From the NCBI GenBank assembly GCA_022825195.1, contig JAJDYL010000047.1, positions 1 to 33,911 on the forward strand: a stretch of 33,911 nt of DNA, written 5' to 3'. The translations under genes were made by a program, and so were the position numbers. Shown here one piece after another: positions 15,685 to 25,449 of this stretch. The notes under the pieces were generated by a model. It saw nothing but the letters and a program-made list of their open reading frames with translations, searched no databases and was not told the origin of the DNA. The DNA is from Alphaproteobacteria bacterium. Lineage in GTDB: Bacteria > Pseudomonadota > Alphaproteobacteria > Bin95. Each line of letters starts with the position of its first letter. The first letter of the stretch is position 1.

Positions 15685-18378
15685 ATGCTCGGCGTAGTCG
15701 CCAAGCGCCTGTTCGGCACCCATAACGACCGCTTCCTGAAACGCCTGCGGCCCGAGGTCGCAGCTATCAATGCGCTCGAACCGGAACTGGAGGCGCTGTC
15801 GGACAGCGCTCTCCGGGCCCGCACCGACGAGTTCCGCGAGCGGGTCCGGGGCGGGGCCGGCCTGGACGACCTGCTCGTCGAGGCCTTCGCCACCGTGCGC
15901 GAAGCCTCCAAGCGCACGCTCGGCCAGCGCCATTTCGACGTCCAGCTCATGGGCGGCATGGTCCTCCACCAGGGCACGATCTCGGAAATGAAGACCGGCG
16001 AGGGCAAGACGCTCGCGGCCACCCTGCCGGTCTATCTGAACGCGCTCGCCGGCGGGGGCGTTCATGTCGTCACGGTGAACGACTATCTCGCCCGGCGCGA
16101 CGCCGACTGGATGGGCCGGATCTACGAGTTCCTCGGCCTTACCGTCGGCTGCATCACGCACGGCCTGCCGGACAGCGAACGGCGCCGGCAATATGCCGCC
16201 GACGTCACTTACGGGACGAACAACGAGCTCGGCTTCGACTATCTGCGCGACAACATGAAGTTCGCGCTCGACGAGATGGTCCAGCGCCGCTTCGCCTACG
16301 CCATCGTCGACGAGGTGGACTCGATCCTGATCGACGAGGCGCGCACGCCGCTCATCATTTCGGGCGCCGCCGAGCAGTCGTCGGAACTCTATGTGAGCTG
16401 CGACCGGCTGATGGCGGAGATCCTGCCCGAGCATTACGAGAAGGACGAGAAGCAGCGCAGCGTCACGCTGAACGAGACCGGCCAGGAGCACGCCGAGGCG
16501 CTGCTGCGCAAGCACGGGCTCCTCACGGAAGGCAGCCTCTACGACATCCACAACATCTCCCTGCTCCACCATCTGAACCAGTCGCTGCGCGCCCATGTGT
16601 TGTTCGAGCGCGACGTGGACTACATGGTCCGCGACAGCAAGGTCGTGATCATCGACGAATTCACCGGCCGCGCGATGGAGGGCCGCCGCTACTCGGAGGG
16701 GCTGCACCAGGCGCTGGAGGCCAAGGAGGGGGTTCCCGTCCAGCTCGAGAACCAGACGCTCGCCCAGATCACCTTCCAGAATTATTTCCGCCTCTATGAC
16801 AAGCTCGCCGGCATGACCGGCACGGCGCTCACCGAGGCAGGCGAGTTTGCCGAGATCTACGGCCTCGAGGCCGTCGAAATCCCCACCAACCTGCCGACCG
16901 TGCGCGCGGACCATGACGATGAGGTCTACCGCACGGCGCGGGAAAAGAACGACGCCATCCTGGCCCAGATCCGCGAGTGCGTGGCGCGCCGCCAGCCCGT
17001 GCTGGTCGGCACGGTCTCGATCGAGAAGTCGGAGGAGCTGGGCGCGCGGCTGAAGCGCGAGAAGATCGCCCACCAGATCCTGAATGCGCGCTACCACGAA
17101 CAGGAAGCCGCCATCATCGCGCAGGCGGGCAAGCCCGGCGCGGTGACCATCGCCACCAACATGGCGGGGCGCGGCACGGACATCCAGCTCGGCGGCAATG
17201 CGGAGATGCTGATCCGCGCCGAGGGCGAGGAGCGCACCGCCGCCATCGAGGAACAGGTGGCGCGGGACAGGAATGTGGTGATCGAGGCCGGCGGCCTCTT
17301 CGTGCTGGCCACCGAGCGCCATGAGAGCCGCCGGATCGACAACCAGCTTCGCGGACGCTCCGGGCGGCAGGGCGACCCCGGCGCCTCCAAGTTCTTCGTC
17401 TCGCTGGAAGACGACCTGATGCGCATTTTCGGCTCGGAGCGCATGGACGGCATGCTGCGCCGGCTCGGCCTCGAGGAAGGCGAGGCCATCGTCCATCCCT
17501 GGATCAACAAGGCGCTCGAAAAGGCGCAGCAGAAGGTCGAGGCGCGCAATTTCGAGATTCGCAAGAACCTGCTGAAGTTCGACGATGTGATGAACGACCA
17601 GCGCAAGGTCGTCTACGAACAGCGCCGCGACCTGATGCAGGTCGACGATGTCCATGACGAGGTCGTGGACATGCGCCACCAGGTCGTCGAGGACATCGTC
17701 GAGCGTTACATTCCGGAGAAGGCGCTGCCGGAGCAGTGGGACGCGCCGGGCCTTCAGAACGAGCTGCGCCGCGTGCTCTCCATCGACTTCCCGGCCCGCG
17801 AATGGGCGGACGAGGAGGGCATCGCGGACGAGGAGATCCGCCGGCGCATTCTCACCGCGCTCGACCGGCGCATGGCGGAGAAGGCGGCCAACTGGGGCGC
17901 CGACATCATGCGCCAGGCGGAGAAAAGCGTCCTGCTCCAGCTGCTCGACCAGATCTGGAAGGAGCACCTGCTCCAGCTCGACCATCTGCGCCAGGGCATC
18001 GGGCTGCGGGCCTATGCGCAGAAGGATCCGCTGAACGAATACAAGCAGGAGGCCTTCGAGCTCTTCGACACCATGCTGGCGCGGCTGCGCGAGGCGGTGA
18101 CCGGAACGCTCGCCCATCTCGAAGTGCAGTTGAACGCGCCCAGCAGCGACCTGATGCCGCGCTCGGAAGAGAGCGAGGACTGGCGCCAGGTGCATGACGA
18201 GCCGGAACCTGCGTTCGCCGGCAACGGCGCCGCGGCGCCGGCGCCGCGTCCGTTGCGCCGGCCGAGCGGCCCGCCCGATCCGGGCGACCCGTCGAGCTGG
18301 GGCAAGGTGGCGCGCAACGCGCCCTGCCCGTGCGGGTCAGGCAAGAAATACAAGCATTGCCACGGCCGGCTCGCCTGA
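15685..18378 (+). CDS. secA: Protein translocase subunit SecA
   Basis: SecA is the ATPase motor that pushes unfolded preproteins through SecYEG at the inner membrane. The protein is 897 residues, a normal length. Walker A is TGEGKT at 104-109, and the DEAD-like Walker B is VDEVDS at 208-213. Preprotein-binding and second motor segments follow, with [17 protein letters not shown] and [13 protein letters not shown]. The helical scaffold has [20 protein letters not shown]. The last residues are the zinc-binding SEC-C motif [14 protein letters not shown] that binds SecB and phospholipid. The start [16 protein letters not shown] is standard. Confidence 0.98.
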   Translation: MLGVVAKRLFGTHNDRFLKRLRPEVAAINALEPELEALSDSALRARTDEFRERVRGGAGLDDLLVEAFATVREASKRTLGQRHFDVQLMGGMVLHQGTISEMKTGEGKTLAATLPVYLNALAGGGVHVVTVNDYLARRDADWMGRIYEFLGLTVGCITHGLPDSERRRQYAADVTYGTNNELGFDYLRDNMKFALDEMVQRRFAYAIVDEVDSILIDEARTPLIISGAAEQSSELYVSCDRLMAEILPEHYEKDEKQRSVTLNETGQEHAEALLRKHGLLTEGSLYDIHNISLLHHLNQSLRAHVLFERDVDYMVRDSKVVIIDEFTGRAMEGRRYSEGLHQALEAKEGVPVQLENQTLAQITFQNYFRLYDKLAGMTGTALTEAGEFAEIYGLEAVEIPTNLPTVRADHDDEVYRTAREKNDAILAQIRECVARRQPVLVGTVSIEKSEELGARLKREKIAHQILNARYHEQEAAIIAQAGKPGAVTIATNMAGRGTDIQLGGNAEMLIRAEGEERTAAIEEQVARDRNVVIEAGGLFVLATERHESRRIDNQLRGRSGRQGDPGASKFFVSLEDDLMRIFGSERMDGMLRRLGLEEGEAIVHPWINKALEKAQQKVEARNFEIRKNLLKFDDVMNDQRKVVYEQRRDLMQVDDVHDEVVDMRHQVVEDIVERYIPEKALPEQWDAPGLQNELRRVLSIDFPAREWADEEGIADEEIRRRILTALDRRMAEKAANWGADIMRQAEKSVLLQLLDQIWKEHLLQLDHLRQGIGLRAYAQKDPLNEYKQEAFELFDTMLARLREAVTGTLAHLEVQLNAPSSDLMPRSEESEDWRQVHDEPEPAFAGNGAAAPAPRPLRRPSGPPDPGDPSSWGKVARNAPCPCGSGKKYKHCHGRLA

Positions 18379-18439
18379 GCCCGACCCCGCCTCCCGCCCG
18401 CCGGCCCGGCCCACCCTCCAGCGAAGGAAACGCTCGCCC

Positions 18440-19012
18440 TTGCCGCTCTCCCCGCCCGCGCCCCGGCGCCATCTTCACAGCCGCCAGGTCCGCTGCGAGG
18501 GCTTCCTGCGCGAGGACGGGCTCTGGGACCTCGAGGCCGAACTCGTCGACACCAAGACCTATGCGTTCGGGAACCACTGGCGCGGGGAGGTCGCGCCCGG
18601 CGTTCCGGTGCACCGGATGCGGGTGCGGCTCACGCTCGACGATCGCCTGACCATCCTCGCCGCCGAGGCCGAGACGCTCGAAAGCCCTTATGCGGTGTGC
18701 GGGGATGCGGCGGAAGCGTTCTCCGGCATCGTCGGGCTTCGCATCGGCCCGGGCTGGATGCGCCGGGTCAAGGAGCGCTACGGGCGGACCGCCGGCTGCA
18801 CGCATATCCTGGAACTGCTCTATCCGCTCGGCACCAGCGCCTACCAGACGCTCGGCCCCTGGCGGGAGCATCAGCGCCGCCAGGCCGGCATGAGCGAAGC
18901 GGAGAGCATGAAGGGCGGTCCCGGCCTCGACTCCTGCATGGCGTTCGCCCGGTCGAGCCCGGTGGTCAGGACGCTCTGGCCGGAGGAATACCGCGAGGCG
19001 GAGCCGGCCTAG
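18440..19012 (+). CDS. DUF2889 family protein
   Basis: This 190-residue protein has the DUF2889 pattern: RHLHSRQVRCEGFLREDGLW, a strand with DTKTYAF, then GVPVHRMRVRLTLDDRLTIL. ESPYAVCGDAAEAFSGIVG and a C-terminal part with TAGCTHILELL follow. The function of the family is unknown to me. I chose TTG at 18440 with AAGGA eleven bases upstream, since homology begins about ten residues later. The frame is open back into secA, but that would overlap secA by nearly 190 bases and encode arginine-rich noise. It follows secA by 61 bases and converges on bolA. Confidence 0.8.
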   Translation: MPLSPPAPRRHLHSRQVRCEGFLREDGLWDLEAELVDTKTYAFGNHWRGEVAPGVPVHRMRVRLTLDDRLTILAAEAETLESPYAVCGDAAEAFSGIVGLRIGPGWMRRVKERYGRTAGCTHILELLYPLGTSAYQTLGPWREHQRRQAGMSEAESMKGGPGLDSCMAFARSSPVVRTLWPEEYREAEPA

Positions 19013-19024
19013 CCCGCACGCGGG

Positions 19025-19285
19025 CTATCCGTCCGTCGCCCGGATCGACAGCGCATGAACCGGTCCCGCCAGCTCCTCGGCGAGCACGCCATAGACGGCC
19101 TTCTGCCGGGCCACGCGGCTCATGCCCCGGAACGCGCCGGCCGCGATTTCCACGCGGAAATGCGTCTCTCCGCCCGGCCGGGCGCCGACATGGCCGACAT
19201 GCAGGTGCGACTCGTCGATCACTTCAAGCCGGCTCGGCAGGAAGGCCTCGCGGAGCTTGCGGGCGATATCGTCGCGGACAGGCAT
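19025..19285 (-). CDS. bolA: BolA family protein
   Basis: This 86-residue protein has the BolA fold. The conserved SHLHVGHVGARPGGETHFRV contains the histidines that coordinate iron-sulfur clusters with monothiol glutaredoxins. A C-terminal AVYGVLAEELAGPVHALSIR follows. The family acts in iron-sulfur trafficking and stress responses. It is divergent from the J-domain gene, with 50 bases between starts, and converges on the DUF2889 gene. The bolA/J-protein/cobS neighbourhood recurs in alphaproteobacteria. Assignment to a particular BolA subgroup is not possible from this alone. Confidence 0.93.
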   Translation of the reverse strand: MPVRDDIARKLREAFLPSRLEVIDESHLHVGHVGARPGGETHFRVEIAAGAFRGMSRVARQKAVYGVLAEELAGPVHALSIRATDG

Positions 19286-19335
19286 GGCCCGGCCCCCTTG
19301 TTCCCTCGGTGCGGTGTTTCCATACTCCCGCCGTC

Positions 19336-19875
19336 ATGGTCTATCACACCCGACAGCGTCCCGCCCCGGGCACACGCTGCGACTGGCCGGACTGCATGGC
19401 GGCGGCATCCTACCCGGCGCCGCGCGCGCCCGACCGGTTGCAGGACTATGTCTGGTTCTGCCTGGAGCATGTCCGCGCCTACAACCGCGACTGGAGCTAC
19501 TGCCCGGACATGGATCCGGCGGATATCGACGAGGCGGTGCGCGGCAGCATGGAGTTCGGCAGGCGGCGCGGGGGCGGGCGCTTCAGCGTCTCGCCGGACT
19601 TCGACGACCCTCTCGGCCTGTTCGCCGGCGCCGGCGCCTGCGCGCGGGCTTCGCGGCGCTGGCCGCCGGGGAGCCCGGAAGCGGAGGCCGCGGCCGCCAT
19701 GTCGCTTTCCGACGACATGACTCTCCCCGCGCTGAAATCGCGCTATAAGGAACTGGTCAAGCACCACCATCCCGACGCCAATGGCGGCTGCCCGGCGTCG
19801 GAGGAACGAATGAAATCCATAACCCGTGCCTACCGGGTCCTGCACGAGGCGCTTTCGGCGGCGCCGGCCCGGTAG
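19336..19875 (+). CDS. J-domain (DnaJ-like) protein with N-terminal cysteine motif
   Basis: This 179-residue protein has a C-terminal J domain near 120-175: [20 protein letters not shown] contains the His-Pro-Asp motif that stimulates DnaK-type ATPases, followed by [16 protein letters not shown]. The N-terminal part has [15 protein letters not shown] and [18 protein letters not shown], with Cys and His spacing that suggests a small metal-binding site. Gly/Phe and DnaJ zinc-finger regions are absent, so it is a specialised co-chaperone and not DnaJ itself. The ATG at 19336 is chosen by family length; a longer frame upstream overlaps the DUF2889 and bolA genes. cobS starts 28 bases after its stop. 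The client is unknown. Confidence 0.88.
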   Translation: MVYHTRQRPAPGTRCDWPDCMAAASYPAPRAPDRLQDYVWFCLEHVRAYNRDWSYCPDMDPADIDEAVRGSMEFGRRRGGGRFSVSPDFDDPLGLFAGAGACARASRRWPPGSPEAEAAAAMSLSDDMTLPALKSRYKELVKHHHPDANGGCPASEERMKSITRAYRVLHEALSAAPAR

Positions 19876-19903
19876 CCTGTCACCAAGCCGGTTGGAAAAT
19901 CGC

Positions 19904-20911
19904 ATGAGCACGATGCACGGCATCCAGAGCGACGCGCATACCCGCGAGCCCGACAAGACAATTTCCGTGCGCGAGGTCTTCGGGATCGACACGGACATGG
20001 TCGCGCCCGCCTTCTCGGAGGCGAACGCCTACGTGCCCGAGATCGACACCGCCTACCATTTCGACGAACAGACCACGCTCGTGATCCTGGCCGGCTTCGC
20101 CCACAACCGCCGGGTGATGATCCAGGGCTATCACGGCACCGGCAAGTCGACCCATATCGAGCAGGTGGCGGCGCGGCTCAACTGGCCGTGCATCCGCATC
20201 AACCTCGACAGCCATGTGAGCCGCATCGACCTTGTCGGCCGCGATGCCATCGTGGTGCGCGACGGCAAGCAGGTCACCGAGTTCCGCGAGGGCATGCTGC
20301 CCTGGGCGCTCCAGCACGCGACCGCCATTGTCTTCGACGAATACGATGCCGGCCGCCCGGACGTGATGTTCGTCATCCAGCGCGTGCTGGAGGTCGAGGG
20401 CAAGATGACGCTGCTCGACCAGAACCGGGTCATCCGCCCGCACCCGTCCTTCCGGCTGTTCGCGACCTCCAACACGGTCGGCCTCGGCGACACCACCGGC
20501 CTCTATCACGGCACCCAGCAGATCAACCAGGGCCAGATGGACCGCTGGAACGTGGTCGCGACCTTGAACTACCTGCCCGAGGACGAGGAACTGAAGATCA
20601 TCCTCGCCAAGGTGCCGGAACTGTCCGACAAGAAGGGGCTGGAACGCGGCAAGCAGATGATCCAGCTTGCCGAGCTCACCCGCCGGGGCTTCATGAACGG
20701 CGACATCTCGACCGTCATGTCGCCGCGCACCGTCATCACCTGGGCGGAGAACACGCGCATCTTCAACGATCTCGGCTTCGCGTTCCGCGTCACCTTCCTC
20801 AACAAGTGCGACGAAGCGGAGCGGCCCGTCGTGGCGGAGTATTTCCAGCGCTGCTTCGACAGCGAGCTGCCCGAATCGGTGGTGGCGTCGGGGATCGGCC
20901 GCGGCGCATGA
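19904..20911 (+). CDS. cobS: Cobaltochelatase subunit CobS
   Basis: CobS is the AAA+ ATPase subunit of aerobic cobaltochelatase. With CobT it drives CobN to insert cobalt into hydrogenobyrinic acid a,c-diamide during B12 synthesis. The protein is 335 residues, with Walker [10 protein letters not shown] at 75-83 and Walker [11 protein letters not shown] at 141-150. [20 protein letters not shown] is a hallmark of CobS. The start [10 protein letters not shown] has GGAAAA eight bases upstream; a second ATG three codons in is possible. Its stop overlaps the cobT start (ATGA). CobN is not in the window. Confidence 0.96.
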   Translation: MSTMHGIQSDAHTREPDKTISVREVFGIDTDMVAPAFSEANAYVPEIDTAYHFDEQTTLVILAGFAHNRRVMIQGYHGTGKSTHIEQVAARLNWPCIRINLDSHVSRIDLVGRDAIVVRDGKQVTEFREGMLPWALQHATAIVFDEYDAGRPDVMFVIQRVLEVEGKMTLLDQNRVIRPHPSFRLFATSNTVGLGDTTGLYHGTQQINQGQMDRWNVVATLNYLPEDEELKIILAKVPELSDKKGLERGKQMIQLAELTRRGFMNGDISTVMSPRTVITWAENTRIFNDLGFAFRVTFLNKCDEAERPVVAEYFQRCFDSELPESVVASGIGRGA

Positions 20912-22773
20912 GCCTCGCCGGCGACAAGGAGACGCCGCTCGACGCATTCAAGCGGGTGACGGGCGCCACGATGCGCGCCATGGGCGATATCGACGAGCTG
21001 GAAGTCTCCTTCGGTCCGGACAGGGCGTCGCTGGAGCGCGGCCACGCCAAGCTGCCGATGCCGGGCCGCGACCTGCCCGCCGAGGAAGCCGCCTTCGTGC
21101 GCGGCGAGGCCGATTCGCTCGCGCTCCGCGAACGTCATCACGATGCGGCGATGCATGCCCGGCTCGCGCGCGGCGGCCCGCAGGCGCGCGCCGTCTTCGA
21201 CGCGCTGGAGCAGGCGCGGGTGGAAGCCTGGGGCTCCCGCCACATGACCGGGGCCGCGCGCAACCTCTCGGCGGCGGTCGATGAGCGCTGCCGCCGGCAG
21301 GGTTTCACGCGCGCCGCCTCCGCCGACGATGTGCCGCTGGCGGAAGCAGTCGGGCTCTACGCCCGCGAAACCCTGAGCGGGAACGAGGCCTCGCCCGTGG
21401 CGGCGGGGGTGCTGGACCTGTGGCGGGACTGGTTCGACGAACGCGCCGCCGACGCCTTCTCTCGCATGGCGGGCCAGATTCACGACCAGGAGGCGTTTGC
21501 GACGCTCGCCGGGCGCCTGATGGAAGACCTGGAGCTGCTGGACGATTCGGCTTCGGGCGAGGAAGAAGGCTCGGAGGACGACGCCGACGATGCGTCCGAG
21601 GACGGCGACGGCGAGGGAGCGGAGGGCGAGAGCGACGGGACGCTGATGTCCGATGCCTCGGACATGTCCGACGTGGAGGGGGAAGACACCGGCGAGGCCG
21701 GTTCCGACGACGCGGACGCGGAAATCATGCCGGGCATGGGCGACGAGGAGCCCGGACGCTCTTCGCCGCAGGAACACCCGATGCACGGGCGCAACGACAA
21801 TGCCGGGCCGGCCTACCTGCCCTGGACCGGCGAGTTCGACGAGATCGTCCATGCGGACGAGTTGTGCGACGCCGACGAGCTCGCCCGGCTGCGCCACCAT
21901 CTCGACCAGCAGCTTGCGAGCCTGCAGGGCGTCGTCAGCCGGCTCGCCAACCGCCTGCAGCGCCGCCTGATGGCCCAGCAGGTGCGGGCCTGGCAGTTCG
22001 ACCTGGAGGAGGGCCTGCTCGACGCCGCCCGCCTCGCCCGCGTGGTGGCCGACCCGATCCATTCGCTATCCTACAAGATGGAGAAGCAGACGGATTTCCG
22101 GGACACGGTGGTCTCGCTGCTGATCGACAATTCCGGCTCGATGCGGGGCCGGCCGATCTCGGTCGCCGCCATGAGCGCCGACATCCTTGCGCGCACCCTG
22201 GAGCGGTGCGGCGTGAAGACGGAGGTGCTCGGATTCACCACCCGCGCCTGGAAGGGCGGACAGTCGCGCGAGAAATGGCTTGCGGCCGGCAAGCCCGCCA
22301 ATCCGGGCCGGCTGAACGACCTCCGCCACATCGTCTACAAGGAAGCCGATTCGCCGTTGCGCCGGGCGCGCAAGAATCTGGGCCTGATGCTCCGCGAAGG
22401 CATATTGAAGGAGAATATCGACGGCGAGGCCCTGCTCTGGGCGCATCACCGCCTGCTCGGGCGGCTCGAGGACAGGCGCATCCTCATGGTGATCTCGGAC
22501 GGCGCGCCGGTGGACGACTCCACGCTTTCGGTCAATCCGGGCAACTATCTCGAGCGCCATCTGCGCGAGGTCATCGAGTGGATCGAGACGCGCTCGCCGG
22601 TGGAGCTGATCGCCATCGGCATCGGCCATGACGTGACGCGCTATTACCGCCATGCGGTGACGATCTTCGACGCCGACCAGCTCGGCGGCGCGATGATGGA
22701 GCAGCTTGCCGGGCTGTTCGACGAGGAGAGCCGGCGCCGCCAGCCGCGCAGCGCCGGCAGGCAGGCGCGGTGA
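20908..22773 (+). CDS. cobT: Cobaltochelatase subunit CobT
   Basis: CobT is the partner of CobS, 621 residues long. The N-terminal helical part is followed by a strongly acidic linker at about 211-282 rich in Glu, Asp and Ser. A C-terminal von Willebrand A domain has the metal-ion site DNSGSM at 407-412 and the later [13 protein letters not shown]. This layout parallels the D subunit of magnesium chelatase. CobS and CobT form a chaperone-like ring complex that feeds CobN. The ATG overlaps the cobS stop by four bases. Its own stop overlaps the next start (GTGA), so three genes are translationally linked. Confidence 0.95.
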   Translation: MSLAGDKETPLDAFKRVTGATMRAMGDIDELEVSFGPDRASLERGHAKLPMPGRDLPAEEAAFVRGEADSLALRERHHDAAMHARLARGGPQARAVFDALEQARVEAWGSRHMTGAARNLSAAVDERCRRQGFTRAASADDVPLAEAVGLYARETLSGNEASPVAAGVLDLWRDWFDERAADAFSRMAGQIHDQEAFATLAGRLMEDLELLDDSASGEEEGSEDDADDASEDGDGEGAEGESDGTLMSDASDMSDVEGEDTGEAGSDDADAEIMPGMGDEEPGRSSPQEHPMHGRNDNAGPAYLPWTGEFDEIVHADELCDADELARLRHHLDQQLASLQGVVSRLANRLQRRLMAQQVRAWQFDLEEGLLDAARLARVVADPIHSLSYKMEKQTDFRDTVVSLLIDNSGSMRGRPISVAAMSADILARTLERCGVKTEVLGFTTRAWKGGQSREKWLAAGKPANPGRLNDLRHIVYKEADSPLRRARKNLGLMLREGILKENIDGEALLWAHHRLLGRLEDRRILMVISDGAPVDDSTLSVNPGNYLERHLREVIEWIETRSPVELIAIGIGHDVTRYYRHAVTIFDADQLGGAMMEQLAGLFDEESRRRQPRSAGRQAR

Positions 22774-24437
22774 CGGTGCCGCTCAGGCCGCGCGCGGCGC
22801 TGGCAACGCATGAAGTCTTCAACATGCCGCCCCACCTGGGCGATCAGGACCTCTGGGAGCAGGACGCGGCGCTGCGCGAGGGCGTGCGCCGCGAGGGCGC
22901 GGCCTGGGCGGAGGCGCAGATCGCCGCGTTCGGCCGCCTGATCGGCCGGGCGGAGGTGGCGGACAAGGCCGAACAGGCCAATCGGCACGGCCCGGAGCTG
23001 AAGCCGTTCGACCGCTACGGCATGCGGATCGACCGGGTCGAATACCATCCCGCCTACCATGACCTGATGGCGCTGGCGGTCGAGAACGAGGTCGCGAGCT
23101 TCGCCTGGAACCGTGCCGGGCCGGGCGCGCATGTCGGCCACATGGCGCTCACCTATCTCATCAGCCAGATGGAAGGCGGCGTGATGTGCCCGCTGGCGAT
23201 GACCTATGCGGCGATTCCCGCGCTCAGGGCCTCGCCGTCCGTCGCCGAAGCCTGGATCCCCCGCCTGCTGGCGAACCGCTATGACGGACGCGATATCCCG
23301 GTCGAAGGCAAGCCCGGCGCCACCGTCGGCATGTTCATGACCGAGAAGCAGGGCGGGTCCGACGTCCGGTCCAACTCGACCCGCGCATGGCCGGCCGACG
23401 GCGGCGCGGACGGTGGCTGGCGGCTCGCCGGGCACAAATATTTCTGCTCGGCGCCCATGTCGGACGCCTTCCTGACGCTCGCGCGGACGGAGGCGGGCAT
23501 TTCCTGCTTCCTGCTGCCGCGCTGGACCCCGGACGGCGAGCGCAACGCCATCTCGATCCAGCATCTGAAGGACAAGCTCGGCAACCGCTCCAACGCCTCG
23601 GTCGAGATCGAGTTCGAGAATGCCCGGGCCGTCATGGTCGGCGAGGACGGGCGCGGCATCCGCACGATCATCGACATGGTGCAGGGCAACCGTCTCTATT
23701 GCGCCGTGAGTTCGGCGGCGATCATGCGCCAGAGCGTCGTGCAGGCCGTCCACCATACCCGCCACCGCAGCGCCTTCCAGCGCCGGCTCGCCGACCAGCC
23801 GCTGATGCGCAATGTGCTGGCCGACCTTGCGCTGGAAGCCGAGGCGGCGCTGGCGCTCGGCCTCAGGACCGCCCGCGCCGTGGACGAGGCCGGCGACAGT
23901 CCGGAAGCGCGGGCGTTCGCGCGCATCGGCACGGCGATTGCGAAATACTGGGTCTGCAAGCGCGCGCCGGGCCACGCGTTCGAGGCGCTGGAGTGCCATG
24001 GCGGCCCCGGCTACATCGAGGACGGGCCGATGGCACGGCTCTACCGGGAAGCGCCGCTCAACAGCATCTGGGAAGGCTCGGGCAACGTGCTCTGCCTCGA
24101 CGTGCTGCGCGCCATGGCCCGCGACGAGGGAGCGGTGCCGGCCGTGCTCGCCGAACTCGACGCCGCGCGCGGCGGCCACCCGGCGCTGGACCGGGCAACC
24201 GACGCGCTGAGGGACGACCTTTCGAGGCCCGAAGAGTTCGAGGCCGGCGCCCGCGCGCTCACCGAGCGGATGGCGCTCGCGCTGCAGGCCTCCCTGCTCG
24301 TCCGCCACGCGCCGCAGGCGGTCGCCGACGCCTTCTGCGCCGCCCGGCTGGGCGAACGCTGGACCGGCGCCTACGGCACCCTGCCGCCGGGCACGGACAC
24401 AGACGCCATCCTCGCCCGCGCCCTGCCGGCGGCCTGA
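22770..24437 (+). CDS. aidB: AidB-type acyl-CoA dehydrogenase
   Basis: This 555-residue flavoprotein belongs to the AidB branch of the acyl-CoA dehydrogenases. Evidence is the N-terminal [20 protein letters not shown], the flavin-binding [16 protein letters not shown] and [15 protein letters not shown]. The segments [20 protein letters not shown] and [20 protein letters not shown], and then [10 protein letters not shown], complete the fold. E. coli AidB is induced by alkylating agents and binds DNA and FAD; its exact reaction is unsettled. The start is GTG at 22770, overlapping the cobT TGA, and a second GTG two codons later is possible. It converges on the enoyl-CoA hydratase gene with 25 bases between stops. 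The link to cobalamin genes is unexpected. Confidence 0.9.
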   Translation: MTVPLRPRAALATHEVFNMPPHLGDQDLWEQDAALREGVRREGAAWAEAQIAAFGRLIGRAEVADKAEQANRHGPELKPFDRYGMRIDRVEYHPAYHDLMALAVENEVASFAWNRAGPGAHVGHMALTYLISQMEGGVMCPLAMTYAAIPALRASPSVAEAWIPRLLANRYDGRDIPVEGKPGATVGMFMTEKQGGSDVRSNSTRAWPADGGADGGWRLAGHKYFCSAPMSDAFLTLARTEAGISCFLLPRWTPDGERNAISIQHLKDKLGNRSNASVEIEFENARAVMVGEDGRGIRTIIDMVQGNRLYCAVSSAAIMRQSVVQAVHHTRHRSAFQRRLADQPLMRNVLADLALEAEAALALGLRTARAVDEAGDSPEARAFARIGTAIAKYWVCKRAPGHAFEALECHGGPGYIEDGPMARLYREAPLNSIWEGSGNVLCLDVLRAMARDEGAVPAVLAELDAARGGHPALDRATDALRDDLSRPEEFEAGARALTERMALALQASLLVRHAPQAVADAFCAARLGERWTGAYGTLPPGTDTDAILARALPAA

Positions 24438-24462
24438 CCCCGAAAGCGCGGACCGGTAGCCG

Positions 24463-25239
24463 TCAACGGCCCTTGAAGACGGGTTCGCGCTTTTCGATGA
24501 AGGCGGCCATGCCTTCCTTCTGGTCCTCGGTCGCGAAGGTCGAGTGGAACATGCGCCGCTCGAATTTCACCCCCTCGGAAAGCGGCATCTCGTAGGCGCG
24601 ATTGACGCATTCCTTGGTAATCATCGCGGCGGGGCGCGACTTGGCCGCGATCGACGCCGCGACCTCGACCGCCGTGTCGATCAGCTTGTCGGCCGGCACC
24701 ACCCGGCTCACCAGCCCGGAGCGCTCCGCCTCCTCGGCGTCCATCATCCGGCCCGTCAGGCACATGTCCATGGTCTTGGACTTGCCGATGAAGCGCGCGA
24801 GGCGCTGCGTGCCGCCGCCGCCGGGGAGCGCGCCGAGGTTGATCTCGGGCTGGCCGAACCGCGCCGTGTCGGCGGCGATGATGAAGTCGCACATCATGGC
24901 CATCTCGCAGCCGCCGCCGAGCGCATAGCCCGCCACCGCGGCGATTACCGGCTTGCGGCAGCTCGTCACCCGCTCCCACCCCACGGTGATGAAATCTTCC
25001 AGATAGGCGTCCATATAGGTCTTGGGCTGCATCTCCTTGATGTCGGCCCCGGCCGCGAAGGCCCTTTCGGAGCCGGTCACCACGACGCAGCCGATGGCGT
25101 CGTTGGCCTCGAAGCCGTCGAGGGCGCCTGCCAGTTCCTCAATCAGCTTGGCGCAAAGCGCATTCAGCGCCGCCGGGCGGTTCAGGGTGACGATGCCGAC
25201 CGCCCCCCGGGTTTCGACCAGGATGTGTTCGTAGCTCAT
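24463..25239 (-). CDS. Enoyl-CoA hydratase/isomerase (crotonase family)
   Basis: This 258-residue protein hydrates trans-2-enoyl-CoA in fatty acid or related acyl-CoA breakdown. The oxyanion-hole segment is [13 protein letters not shown] near 58-70. The two catalytic glutamates are E112 in [11 protein letters not shown] and E132 in [13 protein letters not shown], both present as in short-chain enoyl-CoA hydratase. The C-terminal helix ends [17 protein letters not shown], the classic crotonase tail. I chose ATG 25239 ([12 protein letters not shown]) by homology; an in-frame ATG at 25260 adds seven residues. It may act beside the AidB-type dehydrogenase, but the two genes converge and are not an operon. 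PaaF or FadB1-like roles cannot be separated. Confidence 0.93.
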   Translation of the reverse strand: MSYEHILVETRGAVGIVTLNRPAALNALCAKLIEELAGALDGFEANDAIGCVVVTGSERAFAAGADIKEMQPKTYMDAYLEDFITVGWERVTSCRKPVIAAVAGYALGGGCEMAMMCDFIIAADTARFGQPEINLGALPGGGGTQRLARFIGKSKTMDMCLTGRMMDAEEAERSGLVSRVVPADKLIDTAVEVAASIAAKSRPAAMITKECVNRAYEMPLSEGVKFERRMFHSTFATEDQKEGMAAFIEKREPVFKGR

Positions 25240-25284
25240 CGGGTGCGCTTCAGCCTCCATTCCCGCGACATTCGAGGAGGCGCG

Positions 25285-25313
25285 AATCTGGCGGCCGGCT
25301 CCCCCAGGGTCAA
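25285..25313 (-). promoter_or_regulatory. Possible promoter of the enoyl-CoA hydratase gene
   Basis: On the minus strand TTGACC (25308-25313), 17 bases and CAGATT (25285-25290) form a moderate sigma-70 pair about 45 bases before the start. Further along the same divergent gap lies an imperfect inverted repeat, CACATCTC (25329-25336) with GAGATATGTG (25355-25364). Confidence 0.35.
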
Positions 25314-25449
25314 CCGCCACCGCATGCACACATCTCCGGCGTTGGCTTCGCACCGAGATATGTGGATTCGGCAGGGATCAACGGGCGCTGCGGCGAGACG
25401 GGCGGCAACGCCGCCGGGACCATGACCGTGGCGGGAATTCCGGGCTAGA

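Noticed and set aside
15622..18195. Very long open frame antisense to secA (about 857 codons)
   Set aside because: secA is unmistakable on the plus strand. The antisense product is a Val/Leu/Asp/Gln/Arg mixture without motifs, as expected opposite a GC-rich gene.
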